Assembly (NCBI GenBank): GCA_017859785.1
Contig: JAFMMJ010000009.1
Coordinates: forward strand, 1 to 43,842
Reading direction: 5' to 3'
Origin: Ilumatobacteraceae bacterium
GTDB taxonomy: Bacteria; Actinomycetota; Acidimicrobiia; Acidimicrobiales; Ilumatobacteraceae
DNA length: 43,842 nucleotides
The stretch's first letter is position 1; each line of letters opens with the position of its first letter. Of the stretch, positions 8,160 through 16,485 are shown one piece after another. The position numbers and the translations under genes are program-made. The notes below the pieces were generated by a model. That model was not told where the DNA came from and ran no database searches. It saw nothing but the letters and a program-made list of their open reading frames with translations.

Positions 8160-9056
8160 CTACTCGTTATCGGTCGGGCCCGAGGTGAGTCGGAGCCGCC
8201 CACCTGATCGCGAGATGCGGATTCCACCCGAGAGCTCGCACGCCGTGACGCCACCCCCCACCACCTCCATCACCCGTTCGAGGGCACTTGCGGACGGTGG
8301 ATAACCCGTCGCCTCGCTGATCCAACGCCGCACGGCCCGTCGGGCGAGCACCGGCTCGGCCTCACGAAGGATCCGGCAGTCGGTCGGGTCGAGGTCGGAG
8401 GAGAGGCGGTCGAGGAGATCTCCCTCAGATCCAGAGAGCGCTGCCGTCCGAACGAGCAGGGGAACCGGGTCGCGGCCGGAGATGTCGGCGAGCAAGGGGA
8501 TCAGTTCCGAGCGCACGCGGTTGCGTCGGATCGAGGGATCCAAGTTCGACTCGTCCTCGATCGGCTCGATGCCGACTCTTCGGCAGAGCTCGACGGTCTC
8601 CGCTCGCCGAAGTTCGAGGATCGGGTGCTCGGGTCCGGGTCGCATCGCGGCGAGACCGGTCGGTCCGGAGCCTCGCAGGAGCCTGAGCAGCACCGTCTCG
8701 GCCTGGTCATCGGCGGTGTGCCCGGTCATTGCGCCGGCTGGGAGCGCATCACGACGTGCCTCGCGGGCCCGAGCTTCGAGATTCGGCCCGTGGGCGACCG
8801 TCACTTCATGGAGTTCGAAGGCGATTCCGAGTGACTTCGCGATCGACGCCGCGCGGCGGGCCTCGGCCCCAGAGGAGGCTCGGATGCCGTGATCGACGTG
8901 ATGGGCGACCGGCTCGAGTCCGGCCTCGCGGGCGAGGAGGATCAGCGCGGTCGAGTCGGGGCCTCCCGAGAAGGCGCAGGCAACGGAGCGGCCGGTATCG
9001 GGGAAACGGCAACGACCAAGGAGGTCGGTGACGAGGGGATCGACGGTGTCGATCAG
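8160..9056 (-). CDS. tilS: tRNA(Ile)-lysidine synthetase TilS
   Basis: TilS attaches lysine to C34 of the CAU-anticodon tRNA-Ile so that it reads AUA. The PP-loop ATPase signature is AFSGGPDST (SGGPDS at residues 30-35), followed by HHVDHGIR and GHTADDQAETVLLRLLRG, all diagnostic. With the start used here the protein has 298 residues, near the size of other short actinobacterial TilS. No ATG, GTG or TTG occurs in frame between the 50-residue upstream gene and the signature. The best start is CTG 9056, which overlaps the upstream stop as CTGA. This fits the coupled 4-base overlaps seen elsewhere in the window, but it is inference. Confidence 0.93.
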   Translation of the reverse strand: MIDTVDPLVTDLLGRCRFPDTGRSVACAFSGGPDSTALILLAREAGLEPVAHHVDHGIRASSGAEARRAASIAKSLGIAFELHEVTVAHGPNLEARAREARRDALPAGAMTGHTADDQAETVLLRLLRGSGPTGLAAMRPGPEHPILELRRAETVELCRRVGIEPIEDESNLDPSIRRNRVRSELIPLLADISGRDPVPLLVRTAALSGSEGDLLDRLSSDLDPTDCRILREAEPVLARRAVRRWISEATGYPPSASALERVMEVVGGGVTACELSGGIRISRSGGRLRLTSGPTDNE

Positions 9057-9205
9057 AGTTCCGCGTCGCGCTGGCGGCGACCGAGGGGGTGCTTGAGAGC
9101 GGTGACCGACTTCAGGTAGCCGACGACCAGGCCGAGCACAGCGCCGACTCCCGTGAGAGCGAGGACGACTCCGATCCACCAGTGCCAGATGTTGGCTGCG
9201 AGCAT
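9053..9205 (-). CDS. Small single-pass membrane protein (50 residues)
   Basis: Reading from ATG 9205 gives a 50-residue protein that begins MLAANIWHWWIGVVLALTGV, continues with one long hydrophobic glycine/valine-rich helix (to about residue 30) and ends in a short basic tail (KHPLGRRQRD). The frame is open to the TGA at 9055-9053, which overlaps the proposed CTG start of tilS. It looks like a real small membrane protein, because of its clean hydrophobic core, positive-inside tail and tight coupling to tilS. No family is recognised. Confidence 0.7.
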   Translation of the reverse strand: MLAANIWHWWIGVVLALTGVGAVLGLVVGYLKSVTALKHPLGRRQRDAEL

Positions 9206-9221
9206 GGTCTCAGCGTAGCCC

Positions 9222-9482
9222 TCAGGGCCCGTTGCCGATCACTCCGTCGCCGTCGAAATCCTCCGTCAAGCAGACTTCGAGGCGGCTGACCAGCGATTCG
9301 GGAAGCGCCTCCTCGCTGCACTTGCGGCGGATCGCTTCCTTGAGTTCAAGGTGGAATTCGAAGGCCTGCTGGCAGTCGGGGCAGGAGTCGAGGTGGTGAT
9401 GCACGTGGTGGCGGACCTCGTCGGCGAGTTCACCGTCGAGGAAAGGCTCCAGTTCTCTCAGCGTGTCGGCGCAATCTGACAT
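9222..9482 (-). CDS. rsrA: RsrA-like zinc-binding anti-sigma factor
   Basis: An 86-residue protein with the ZAS anti-sigma signature: Cys4, then His30-x3-Cys34-x2-Cys37, and a further Cys55 in RRKC, as in the redox-sensing RsrA family. In those proteins zinc is released on thiol oxidation and the partner sigma factor is freed. The gene starts 27 bp after the stop of the ECF sigma gene, which is the standard sigR-rsrA order. The tail, EDFDGDGVIGNGP, is unusual: it follows the DxDxDG spacing of a calcium-binding loop. That may be chance. Confidence is high for the family and moderate for redox sensing. Confidence 0.88.
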   Translation of the reverse strand: MSDCADTLRELEPFLDGELADEVRHHVHHHLDSCPDCQQAFEFHLELKEAIRRKCSEEALPESLVSRLEVCLTEDFDGDGVIGNGP

Positions 9483-9509
9483 GAGGTCGGTTCCGTGGTC
9501 TCGTCGGGC

Positions 9510-10070
9510 TCAGGTGGTGAGCCCCTTCTTCTGTGCGTACTCGTACAACTCGCGTTGCATCGCCTTTCTTCCCCGATGCAACCTCGACATGACAGTTCCG
9601 ATGGGCACATCGAGCATCTCGGCGATCTCTCGGTAGGCGAATCCCTCCACATCGGCGAGGAGAACCGGGAGCCGGAAGCTCTCCGGAAGGTTCTCGAGGG
9701 CGGTCTTGACCTCGTCGTCGGTGAACAGGTCGAGGAACTGCTCCTCGGCGGAGAGCGAGGCCGCGGCCGACTCCATCGAGGGGACCCGTCGATAGAGATA
9801 CATGTCCTCGACGTCGGCGAGATCGGATTCGTCAGGCCGTCGCTGCGCCGCCCGGTAGCGGTTGATGTACACGTTCGTGAGGATCCTGAAGAGCCAAGCC
9901 CGGAGGTTCGTTCCCTCGGTGAAGGTGTGGAAGCTCCGGTAGCCGCGAAGCATCGTCTCTTGGACGAGATCTTCGGCGTCGGCCCGGTTGCGGGTCATCC
10001 GAAGGGCGGCGGAGTAGAGCTGCGGGGCGAACTCCATCGCAGTGGCGGCGAAGTCGGAGCGGTCGGCCAC
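9510..10070 (-). CDS. sigR: ECF RNA polymerase sigma factor, SigR/SigH type
   Basis: A 186-residue group-4 sigma factor. Region 2 is [20 protein letters not shown] followed by [13 protein letters not shown] and [12 protein letters not shown]. Region 4 is [20 protein letters not shown] then [20 protein letters not shown]. The [12 protein letters not shown] pattern and the adjacent RsrA-like gene fit the SigR/SigH group, which controls thiol-oxidative stress responses in actinobacteria. The start is GTG 10070 (MADRSDF), 10 bases after the stop of the GDP-fucose synthase gene, so the three genes are probably cotranscribed. I see no clear GGAAT-N18-GTT autoregulatory promoter directly upstream. 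Confidence 0.92.
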   Translation of the reverse strand: MADRSDFAATAMEFAPQLYSAALRMTRNRADAEDLVQETMLRGYRSFHTFTEGTNLRAWLFRILTNVYINRYRAAQRRPDESDLADVEDMYLYRRVPSMESAAASLSAEEQFLDLFTDDEVKTALENLPESFRLPVLLADVEGFAYREIAEMLDVPIGTVMSRLHRGRKAMQRELYEYAQKKGLTT

Positions 10071-10080
10071 CGACTTGAAA

Positions 10081-11082
10081 CTAGCGGGGTGCTGCCGCGC
10101 GATCGAAGCCGCGGAGCGTCTCGCTTCCCGAGGCGACCTCGTTGAGGAACCACGAGTAGGTGTCGGCCAGACCCGACTCGAGGTCGATCGACGGTTCCCA
10201 GCCGAGTTCGCGCAGGCGAGTGACGTCGAGGAGTTTCCTTGGGGTGCCGTCGGGCTTGGAGGTGTCCCACACGAGTTCCGCCTCCGGATTGACGATGCGC
10301 TGGACGGTCTCGGCGAGTTCCCGAATGGAGAGGTCAATTCCGGTGCCGACGTTGATGTGCGAGTCGTCGCTGTAGTTCTCGAGGAGGAAGAGGCAGGCCC
10401 GGGCGAGATCGTCGACGTGGAGGAACTCGCGGAACGCCGACCCGGTTCCCCACACCTCGACTCGATTCGACCCTCCTGAGCGCTCGGCCTCGACGCGCGC
10501 GTCGTGGAACTTGCGGATGAGCGCCGGGATGACGTGGGAGGAGGCGAGGTCGAAGTTGTCTCCCGGTCCGTACAGGTTGGTCGGCATAGCCGAGATGAAG
10601 TCGGAGCCGTATTGGCGGCGGTACGCCTGGCAGAGCTTGATGCCGGCGATCTTCGCGATCGCGTACCACTCGTTGGTCGACTCGAGAGGCCCAGTGAGCA
10701 GTTGATCCTCGGTGATCGGCTGGGTGGCGTGACGCGGGTAGATGCACGACGACCCGAGGTAGAGGAGCTTCTCGGTGCCGACCTCATGGGCCGCGTGCAC
10801 CACCGTGCCGTGGATCATCATGTTGTCGTAAATGAACTCGGCGGGACGGGTGCTGTTCGCGAGGATGCCACCGACTGTCCCGGCGACGAGCATGACGTAT
10901 CGCGGACGATTCGCTTTGAACCAGTGGGAAACCTCGGCCTGGCTCCGGAGATCGACCTGCTCGCGCGTGGCCGTAAGGATGTTGTCGAAGCCTTCCGCCT
11001 CCAAGTGACGGACTATCGCCGATCCGACGAGACCTCGGTGCCCGGCCACGTAGATCGGGGCTGAACGATCGATCACCGTCAT
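10081..11082 (-). CDS. fcl: GDP-L-fucose synthase
   Basis: An extended SDR enzyme of about 333 residues that makes GDP-L-fucose from GDP-4-keto-6-deoxymannose. It has the N-terminal nucleotide motif GHRGLVGSA, the LVAGTVGGI stretch characteristic of WcaG/Fcl, the SSCIYP serine, NEWYAIAK (catalytic Tyr and Lys), and [12 protein letters not shown]. The starts GTG 11088 and ATG 11082 are equally possible; I give the ATG. The partner gene gmd is not in the window. The gene sits directly upstream of sigR, so a cell-surface sugar enzyme is tied to a stress sigma operon. Confidence 0.93.
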   Translation of the reverse strand: MTVIDRSAPIYVAGHRGLVGSAIVRHLEAEGFDNILTATREQVDLRSQAEVSHWFKANRPRYVMLVAGTVGGILANSTRPAEFIYDNMMIHGTVVHAAHEVGTEKLLYLGSSCIYPRHATQPITEDQLLTGPLESTNEWYAIAKIAGIKLCQAYRRQYGSDFISAMPTNLYGPGDNFDLASSHVIPALIRKFHDARVEAERSGGSNRVEVWGTGSAFREFLHVDDLARACLFLLENYSDDSHINVGTGIDLSIRELAETVQRIVNPEAELVWDTSKPDGTPRKLLDVTRLRELGWEPSIDLESGLADTYSWFLNEVASGSETLRGFDRAAAPR

Positions 11083-11149
11083 AGGCACGAGGCTAACGAG
11101 TCGCGAGCAGCACGTGGGCCTGACTCAGTCCGCCGAGAGCGGATGCGAG

Positions 11150-11854
11150 TCAATCAAGTTTGGTGAACTCGAAGCGGAGGTGCTCGATTACTCGTGTCGT
11201 GAAGTCGTCGCGAAGGGAGGCGAGGAGGGCCGGGTATTTGGCCGAGAGCGATGCCGATCCGGGATGGTTGCCGGTGAGGAAGGTCGCCGCGCCGAGCGCC
11301 GACAGGGCGACGAACGCGGTGAGGTCGGCGAACTCGGGCCGGGAGAGCGGATCGTCGGCCGTGAGCTCATGGTCGATCGGGTGCCCGTGGTAGAGGGCGG
11401 CGACCGTCGCCGCAAGTCCCGCCATATCCGAGATGGTGATCTCGGACGCCCTCGCCTCAAACTCTTGGGTCAGGATCTCGCCGACCGGATCGAGGACGTG
11501 GGTGTAGTTGAGCATCGAGTCGATGCCGGGGTGCGAGGTGGTCCAGTCGAAGCGATACCGGAACCGGGCGCGGAACTGGTCCTCAGCGCTGGTGGTCGTC
11601 GCAAAGGTGACCGCGTTCATCTCCTGGACGAGCTTGGCGTGCTCGTGCACGACCGCCTCAGCGAGCAGCCGATCACGACCCCCGAAGTGGTAGTTGACGA
11701 GGGCGGGGGAGAGGTCGAGTTCTTGGCAGATGTCCGCGAGGACGACGGCCCGCGGCCCGTGAATAGCCAATTGAGCGCCGACGGTGTCGAGCAAGACCTG
11801 ACGGGCGTCTCCGTATCGGATGCCGTTGCTCCCCTCGGTGCTCGGTTTCACCAT
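11150..11854 (-). CDS. TetR/AcrR family transcriptional regulator
   Basis: A 234-residue regulator. The N-terminal helix-turn-helix is VVLADICQELDLSPALVNYH followed by FGGRDRLLAEAV, the standard TetR DNA-binding domain. The C-terminal all-helical region would bind a ligand and make the dimer. Neighbours are GDP-fucose synthase (67 bp downstream, same strand) and tRNA-Thr. Neither suggests a ligand, and I see no obvious palindromic operator in the short flanking gaps. Confidence 0.88.
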   Translation of the reverse strand: MVKPSTEGSNGIRYGDARQVLLDTVGAQLAIHGPRAVVLADICQELDLSPALVNYHFGGRDRLLAEAVVHEHAKLVQEMNAVTFATTTSAEDQFRARFRYRFDWTTSHPGIDSMLNYTHVLDPVGEILTQEFEARASEITISDMAGLAATVAALYHGHPIDHELTADDPLSRPEFADLTAFVALSALGAATFLTGNHPGSASLSAKYPALLASLRDDFTTRVIEHLRFEFTKLD

Positions 11855-11905
11855 GGGACAAGAGTACCGGAGGCGGCTGAGTCTGTTGAGCGGAGTGAAG
11901 CGATG

Positions 11906-11979
11906 GAGCCCGGGATGAGAATCGAACTCACGACCTACGCATTACGAGTGCGTTGCTCTACCGACTGAGCTACCCGGGC
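11906..11979 (-). tRNA. tRNA-Thr (anticodon CGT)
   Basis: On the minus strand the acceptor arm GCCCGGG begins at 11979 and pairs with CCCGGGC (11913-11907). The anticodon arm is ACGCA/TGCGT around CTCGTAA, giving CGT. The T loop is TTCGATT. The discriminator is T and CCA is not encoded. It lies 44 bp downstream of holB on the same strand and could be read from the same transcript. Confidence 0.94.
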
Positions 11980-12023
11980 GACGGCCGCCGATGCTACCGA
12001 GAGGTCGTGCCGCCGGCACGGGG

Positions 12024-13067
12024 TCACGGTAGGGGCAACGACCAGACCAACCGCTGGAGGGCGAGGGTGGAGTTGGCATTGCGGCCGAGCGACGAGATGG
12101 TCGCCTGGATCGCGGAGACGGCCTGAGCCGCGTCGGAGGTTGATACGCGCTCGCTCACCGCTGCATCTCGATAGGCGCCGGCCATCGCGGAGAGCCCCGA
12201 CCGGAGTTCGTCAGTGGTGAAGCGTCGAAGCTCGCGCTTGTGGCGGTCCTCGAGTTGCTTCCGGCCGCTTCCCCTCGCGCCGACCCGCTCGATCCGTTCC
12301 TGGAGATCGGCGGCTTCGGTCGCTTGGCGGGCCTTGAGCGGCTCGGCCGCCCGATCGATCAACTGCTCAACCCGGTCGACGAAGGCGAGCGCCGCGCGAC
12401 CCGATCCATCCAGGGTCTCAAGGACCGAGGCGAACGCCGCTCGTCGCTCGGCCACCTCGGGATCACCGGCGAGTACCCGCGCCCGCTCTAAGTCACCGGC
12501 GGCGCCGGCCGACACGACCTCGGCCAAGTTGGGATCGACACCCTCGGAGATCAGTCGATCGCGGATGACCGCGTCCGGGATGGTGGCGAAATCCACTCGA
12601 ACGCACCGGGACGCGATGGTGACCAGAGAGGTTGGAACCGACTCGGCGAGGATGACGAACCGCGTCGACTCCGGAGGTTCCTCGACGGTTTTCAGGAGTC
12701 GTCCAGCAGCGATCTCTGAGAGCAGGTGGAACTCGTGGAGCAACATCACCTTCGACGCTCCCTCAACCGGGCTGAGCCAGGCCTGCTCGTTGATCCACTC
12801 TGCCTGATCGCGGTCGATCGCCGCGCCGACCCGTTCGACCTCTCGGCAGTCGGGGTGCTCGCCGGCCATGACGAGACGGGCATCTCGGCCTTCGGCATCC
12901 TCGGATCCGGTGAGGAGCATCGCGGCGAACGCCCGAGCGGCCCGCTCGACGGTCGATCCGTGCGGCCCGACCAGCAGGTAGGCGTGCACCGGGTCGGCGG
13001 CGGCTCGACGTAGCCGCTCGACCGCGCGGTCCTGACCGACGACGTCGTCCCAGACCGAAGCGGTCAC
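12024..13067 (-). CDS. holB: DNA polymerase III delta' subunit
   Basis: A 347-residue clamp-loader subunit. It opens with WDDVVGQDRAVERLRRA, then LLVGPHGSTVERAARAF, then KVMLLHEFHLLSEIAAGRLL-KTVEEPP, the conserved TVEEPP segment, and ASRCVRV, whose SRC motif supplies the arginine finger to the neighbouring ATPase subunit. The P-loop is degenerate (GPHGSTVE, no GKT), so this subunit should not hydrolyse ATP. The usual zinc-binding cysteine cluster is also absent. The start is GTG 13067, overlapping the tmk stop as GTGA. The tmk-holB order is common in bacteria. Confidence 0.9.
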   Translation of the reverse strand: MTASVWDDVVGQDRAVERLRRAAADPVHAYLLVGPHGSTVERAARAFAAMLLTGSEDAEGRDARLVMAGEHPDCREVERVGAAIDRDQAEWINEQAWLSPVEGASKVMLLHEFHLLSEIAAGRLLKTVEEPPESTRFVILAESVPTSLVTIASRCVRVDFATIPDAVIRDRLISEGVDPNLAEVVSAGAAGDLERARVLAGDPEVAERRAAFASVLETLDGSGRAALAFVDRVEQLIDRAAEPLKARQATEAADLQERIERVGARGSGRKQLEDRHKRELRRFTTDELRSGLSAMAGAYRDAAVSERVSTSDAAQAVSAIQATISSLGRNANSTLALQRLVWSLPLP

Positions 13068-13672
13068 AACCCGAGGCGCTCCGCGACAACTGAACGGACG
13101 ATCGCCTCAACCTCGTCTTTAGGAAGGAGGCCGTCGATGACCACCCATCGCGAGGGGTCCCGCTCCGCCAGTTCGGCGAACCCTTCGGCCACTCGACGGT
13201 GGAAGTCGGCCCCGGCCCGCTCGAAACGATCGAGGTCGCGCTTGCGGAGTCTGATCTCCATCTCTTCAGCGGGAACGGCGATCAGGACGACGAGGTCGGG
13301 GAGCGTGTCTCCAACAGCCCAGGAGTTCACTCGGAGCACCTCGTCCATTCCGAGTTGCCGGCCCGCTCCTTGATAGGCGAGCGAGGAGTACACGGAGCGG
13401 TCGCTCACCACATGTCGTCCAGCCGCGAGGGAGGGGCGCACGACTTGGGCGAGGTGCTGGGCACGGTCCGCGGCGACGATGAGCGTCTCGGCTCGCTCAT
13501 CGAGATCGTCGACTTCGACATCGTGCAGGATTGCGCGGAGTCGCTCACCGATGGCGGTGCCTCCGGTCTCGCGGGTGAGCACCGCGTCGAGCGAGGCGGC
13601 GAGTCGGGTGGCGTGGGTGCTTTTTCCGCACCCCTCGGAGCCCTCGAAGGCGATGTATCGGGCGCTCGTCAC
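13064..13672 (-). CDS. tmk: Thymidylate kinase
   Basis: A 202-residue dTMP kinase. The P-loop is FEGSEGCGKSTHATRLA, the DRx motif is VVSDRSVYSSLAYQGAGR, and the lid is LRKRDLDRFERAG. It phosphorylates dTMP to dTDP for DNA synthesis. The start is GTG 13672, as no ATG is suitably placed. It follows topA by 21 bp and is coupled to holB through GTGA, so topA, tmk and holB form a DNA-replication operon. Confidence 0.95.
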   Translation of the reverse strand: MTSARYIAFEGSEGCGKSTHATRLAASLDAVLTRETGGTAIGERLRAILHDVEVDDLDERAETLIVAADRAQHLAQVVRPSLAAGRHVVSDRSVYSSLAYQGAGRQLGMDEVLRVNSWAVGDTLPDLVVLIAVPAEEMEIRLRKRDLDRFERAGADFHRRVAEGFAELAERDPSRWVVIDGLLPKDEVEAIVRSVVAERLGL

Positions 13673-13693
13673 GTCGCCAATGTAGACGGGGGG

Positions 13694-16381
13694 TCAGTCG
13701 GCGTCGCCGGAAGCGCGTTTGGCTCCGGCCTTCTTCGCCGGGCTCTTTCTCGCCGCGGACTTCTTCGCTCCCGCCTTCTTGGCGGTCTTCTTGGCTGCAG
13801 CCTTCTTCGGGGCCGCTCTCTTGGCGGTCTTCTTGGCGGGCGCTTGCTCGCGACGGATGGCGAGCAGCTCGAAGGCTCGCTCAGGGAGCATGTCCTCGAT
13901 CCGGTCGCCCTTGCCGATCGAGGCGTTGGTCTCGCCATCGGTCACGTAGACACCGAAGCGACCGTCTCGGGCGACGACCTTGCGTCCCGAGACCGGATCA
14001 TCACCGAACTCTCGAAGCGGGCCCGAGGCGGCCATCGAGCGGCCGGCGCGCTTGAACACCTTCGGTAGCTCGAAGATCCGGACCGCCTCATCGAGGCTGA
14101 TGGTGAGCAGTTGGTCCTCGGAGTCGATCGAGCGGAAGTCGCGACCTTTCACGACGTAGGGGCCGTAACGACCGTTGTCGGCTCGAATCTCCTCGCCATC
14201 GTTGGGGTCGATTCCGAGCACGCGAGGGAGGGTGAGCAGCCGCTCGGCGTCCTCCATGGTGATGTGCTCGAGGGACATGGTCGCGAAGAGGCTGGTCATC
14301 CGGGGCTTGTCCACACCGGGCGGAGGAGCATCCGGTGTACCCCACTGCACGTACGGTCCATAGCGGCCGTTCTTCGCGAACACCGGGAGGCCGTCGAGCT
14401 CGCCGATCGGCTCGTCGCTCTTTGGCAGTGAGAGCAAGCGGATCGCCTCGGCGATCGTGAGCTCATCGGGTGCGAGGGTGTCGGGGATGGATGCGGTGTC
14501 CTCACCCCGCTTCACGTAGGGGCCGTAGCGGCCGGGTTTCGCCACGACCTCGTTGCCGTCCTCGTCGAGGCCGATGGGGAAGGTGTTGATCTTCGCCGCG
14601 TCGATCTGGTCGAGGTTCTCCTCGACGAGGGTCTTGAGCCCGGGGAGGTCATCGGCGCCGAAGTAGAACCGCTGGAGCCACTCGTCCTTGTGTCGTGACC
14701 CGTCGGCGATGCCGTCGAGGTCCTCCTCGATTTTGGCGGTCAACTCGTAGTCGACGAGATCGTCGAAGTGCTGCTCGAGAAGGCCGACCACCGCGAACGC
14801 CGTCCAGGTCGGGACGAGGGCCTGCCCCTTCTTCCAGACGTAGCCGCGATCCTGCACCGTCTGGATGATCGATGCCCACGTCGACGGCCGACCGATGCCG
14901 AGCTCCTCGAGGCGCTTCACGAGGCTCGCCTCGGTGAACCGGGCTGGAGGCGAGGTGCTGTGGCCCTCGGCGGTGAGATCGGCGACCGGCACCCGGTCGC
15001 CGACCGCGAGCTCGGGGAGGAGGACATCGTCACCCGAACCGCTCTGCTCGTCACCATCCGAGGGGGCGCTGTCGAGCACCGCTCGGTGGCCGGGGAAGGT
15101 GATCGTGGTGCCGCTCGCCGCGAAGAGGCAGTCGGTGCCGTCGTCGGTGGTCGCGCCACCGATCCGCACGCTGACGGTGACGCCGCGGGCGTCGGCCATC
15201 TGAGAGGCCAGGGTCCGCTGCCAGATCAGGGTGTAGAGCGCGAGTTGCTGGCGGTCGCGAATCTCTCCTGACACCGACTTCGGTGACCGATAGGGAGTCG
15301 TTGGCCGGATCGCCTCGTGCGCCTCTTGGGCGTTCTTCGACTTCGAGGAGTACTGCTTCGGGGCGTCGGAGAGATAGGACGCTCCGTACTCCGCCTCCAC
15401 CGCGGCTCGGGTCGCGCTCAGCGCTTCACCGGAGAGCACGACATTGTCGGTCCTCATATAGGTGATGAAGCCCTGCTCGTAGAGGCCCTGAGCCAGACGC
15501 ATCACCTGCGAGGACGACAGACGGAGTCGACGTCCAGCTTCCTGCTGAAGTGTCGACGTCATGAAGGGAGCCTTTGGCGATGAGCGGTACGGCTTCTCCT
15601 CGACCGAGCGCACCGACACCTCCGCATCGGACAGTCCAGACGCCAAACGACGCGCCTCGGCCTCGTCGAGCACCCGTACGCGCTCATCGGCACGACCTGC
15701 GGCATCGAAGTCACGGCCGGTCGCCACTCGGACGCCGTCGACCTCGAGGAGACGGGCGGTGAACGCTGGCGCCGTGGCGGTCAGCAGTTCGAGATCCCAG
15801 TAGCCGGCCGAGATGAACGCGATTCGCTCGCGCTCTCGTTCGACGATGAGTCGAATCGTCGGGCTCTGCACTCGGCCTGCCGAGAGGCCTCGGTTCACCT
15901 TGCGCCACAGGATCGGGGAGACCTCGTAGCCGTAGAGCCGATCGAGGATGCGCCGAGTCTCGGCCGCGTCGACAAGGCCGTAGTCGATACTGCGAGGGTT
16001 CTCGACCGCGTGATCGATGGCGGCTCGGGTGATCTCGTGGAACACCATGCGCTTCACCGGAACCTTCGGCTTCAGATACTCGAGGAGGTGCCAGCTGATG
16101 GCCTCCCCCTCGCGATCCTCATCGGTGGCGAGGTAGAGCTCGCTGGCGTCCTTCAGCGCCGCTCGGAGGTCGCGAACCACCTGCTTCCCTCGTTCGGTCA
16201 ACTCATAGGTCGGCTTGAACCCATTGTCGACGTCGACAGCAAGACCCTTGGAGGGGAGATCGGCGACATGACCAACCGAGGCGCGCACGTCGAACTCGTC
16301 GCCCAAGAATCGGGAGATCGTCTTCGCCTTCGCTGGTGACTCGACGATCACGAGCGGGCGACCGGATGCGGTGGAGGCCAT
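13694..16381 (-). CDS. topA: DNA topoisomerase I (omega protein)
   Basis: About 895 residues from ATG 16381; the frame is open further upstream, but the family starts here with PLVIVESPAKAKTI. The Toprim domain has the catalytic Glu in VESPAKAK and the metal motif ATDEDREGE. The active-site tyrosine is in GFITYMRTDN. The C-terminal half has no zinc ribbons; it carries four repeats of the GRYGPYV type (GRYGPYVKRG, NGRYGPYVQW, NGRYGPYVVKG, DGRFGVYVTDG). It ends in a lysine/alanine-rich tail of about 45 residues (KKTAKRAAPKKAAAKK and so on), as in other actinobacteria, likely for DNA binding. The enzyme relaxes negative supercoils. Confidence 0.96.
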   Translation of the reverse strand: MASTASGRPLVIVESPAKAKTISRFLGDEFDVRASVGHVADLPSKGLAVDVDNGFKPTYELTERGKQVVRDLRAALKDASELYLATDEDREGEAISWHLLEYLKPKVPVKRMVFHEITRAAIDHAVENPRSIDYGLVDAAETRRILDRLYGYEVSPILWRKVNRGLSAGRVQSPTIRLIVERERERIAFISAGYWDLELLTATAPAFTARLLEVDGVRVATGRDFDAAGRADERVRVLDEAEARRLASGLSDAEVSVRSVEEKPYRSSPKAPFMTSTLQQEAGRRLRLSSSQVMRLAQGLYEQGFITYMRTDNVVLSGEALSATRAAVEAEYGASYLSDAPKQYSSKSKNAQEAHEAIRPTTPYRSPKSVSGEIRDRQQLALYTLIWQRTLASQMADARGVTVSVRIGGATTDDGTDCLFAASGTTITFPGHRAVLDSAPSDGDEQSGSGDDVLLPELAVGDRVPVADLTAEGHSTSPPARFTEASLVKRLEELGIGRPSTWASIIQTVQDRGYVWKKGQALVPTWTAFAVVGLLEQHFDDLVDYELTAKIEEDLDGIADGSRHKDEWLQRFYFGADDLPGLKTLVEENLDQIDAAKINTFPIGLDEDGNEVVAKPGRYGPYVKRGEDTASIPDTLAPDELTIAEAIRLLSLPKSDEPIGELDGLPVFAKNGRYGPYVQWGTPDAPPPGVDKPRMTSLFATMSLEHITMEDAERLLTLPRVLGIDPNDGEEIRADNGRYGPYVVKGRDFRSIDSEDQLLTISLDEAVRIFELPKVFKRAGRSMAASGPLREFGDDPVSGRKVVARDGRFGVYVTDGETNASIGKGDRIEDMLPERAFELLAIRREQAPAKKTAKRAAPKKAAAKKTAKKAGAKKSAARKSPAKKAGAKRASGDAD

Positions 16382-16485
16382 GGAAGCGGTGAGTTTGCCC
16401 CGATGCCGGGTCGACACCAACTCGGTGCGACGCCGGCTGAGGGCACGGATGGAGCGATGATGCCCGCGCTCGTAGTGTCCGAGGC

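Noticed and set aside
11114-11968. 284-codon plus-strand frame
   Set aside because: It is antisense to the TetR gene and ends within tRNA-Thr; its C-terminal residues are simply the tRNA read as codons.
13700-13850. Short repetitive DNA at the 3' end of topA
   Set aside because: The repetition comes from Lys/Ala codons of the topoisomerase tail, not from a CRISPR or other repeat array.
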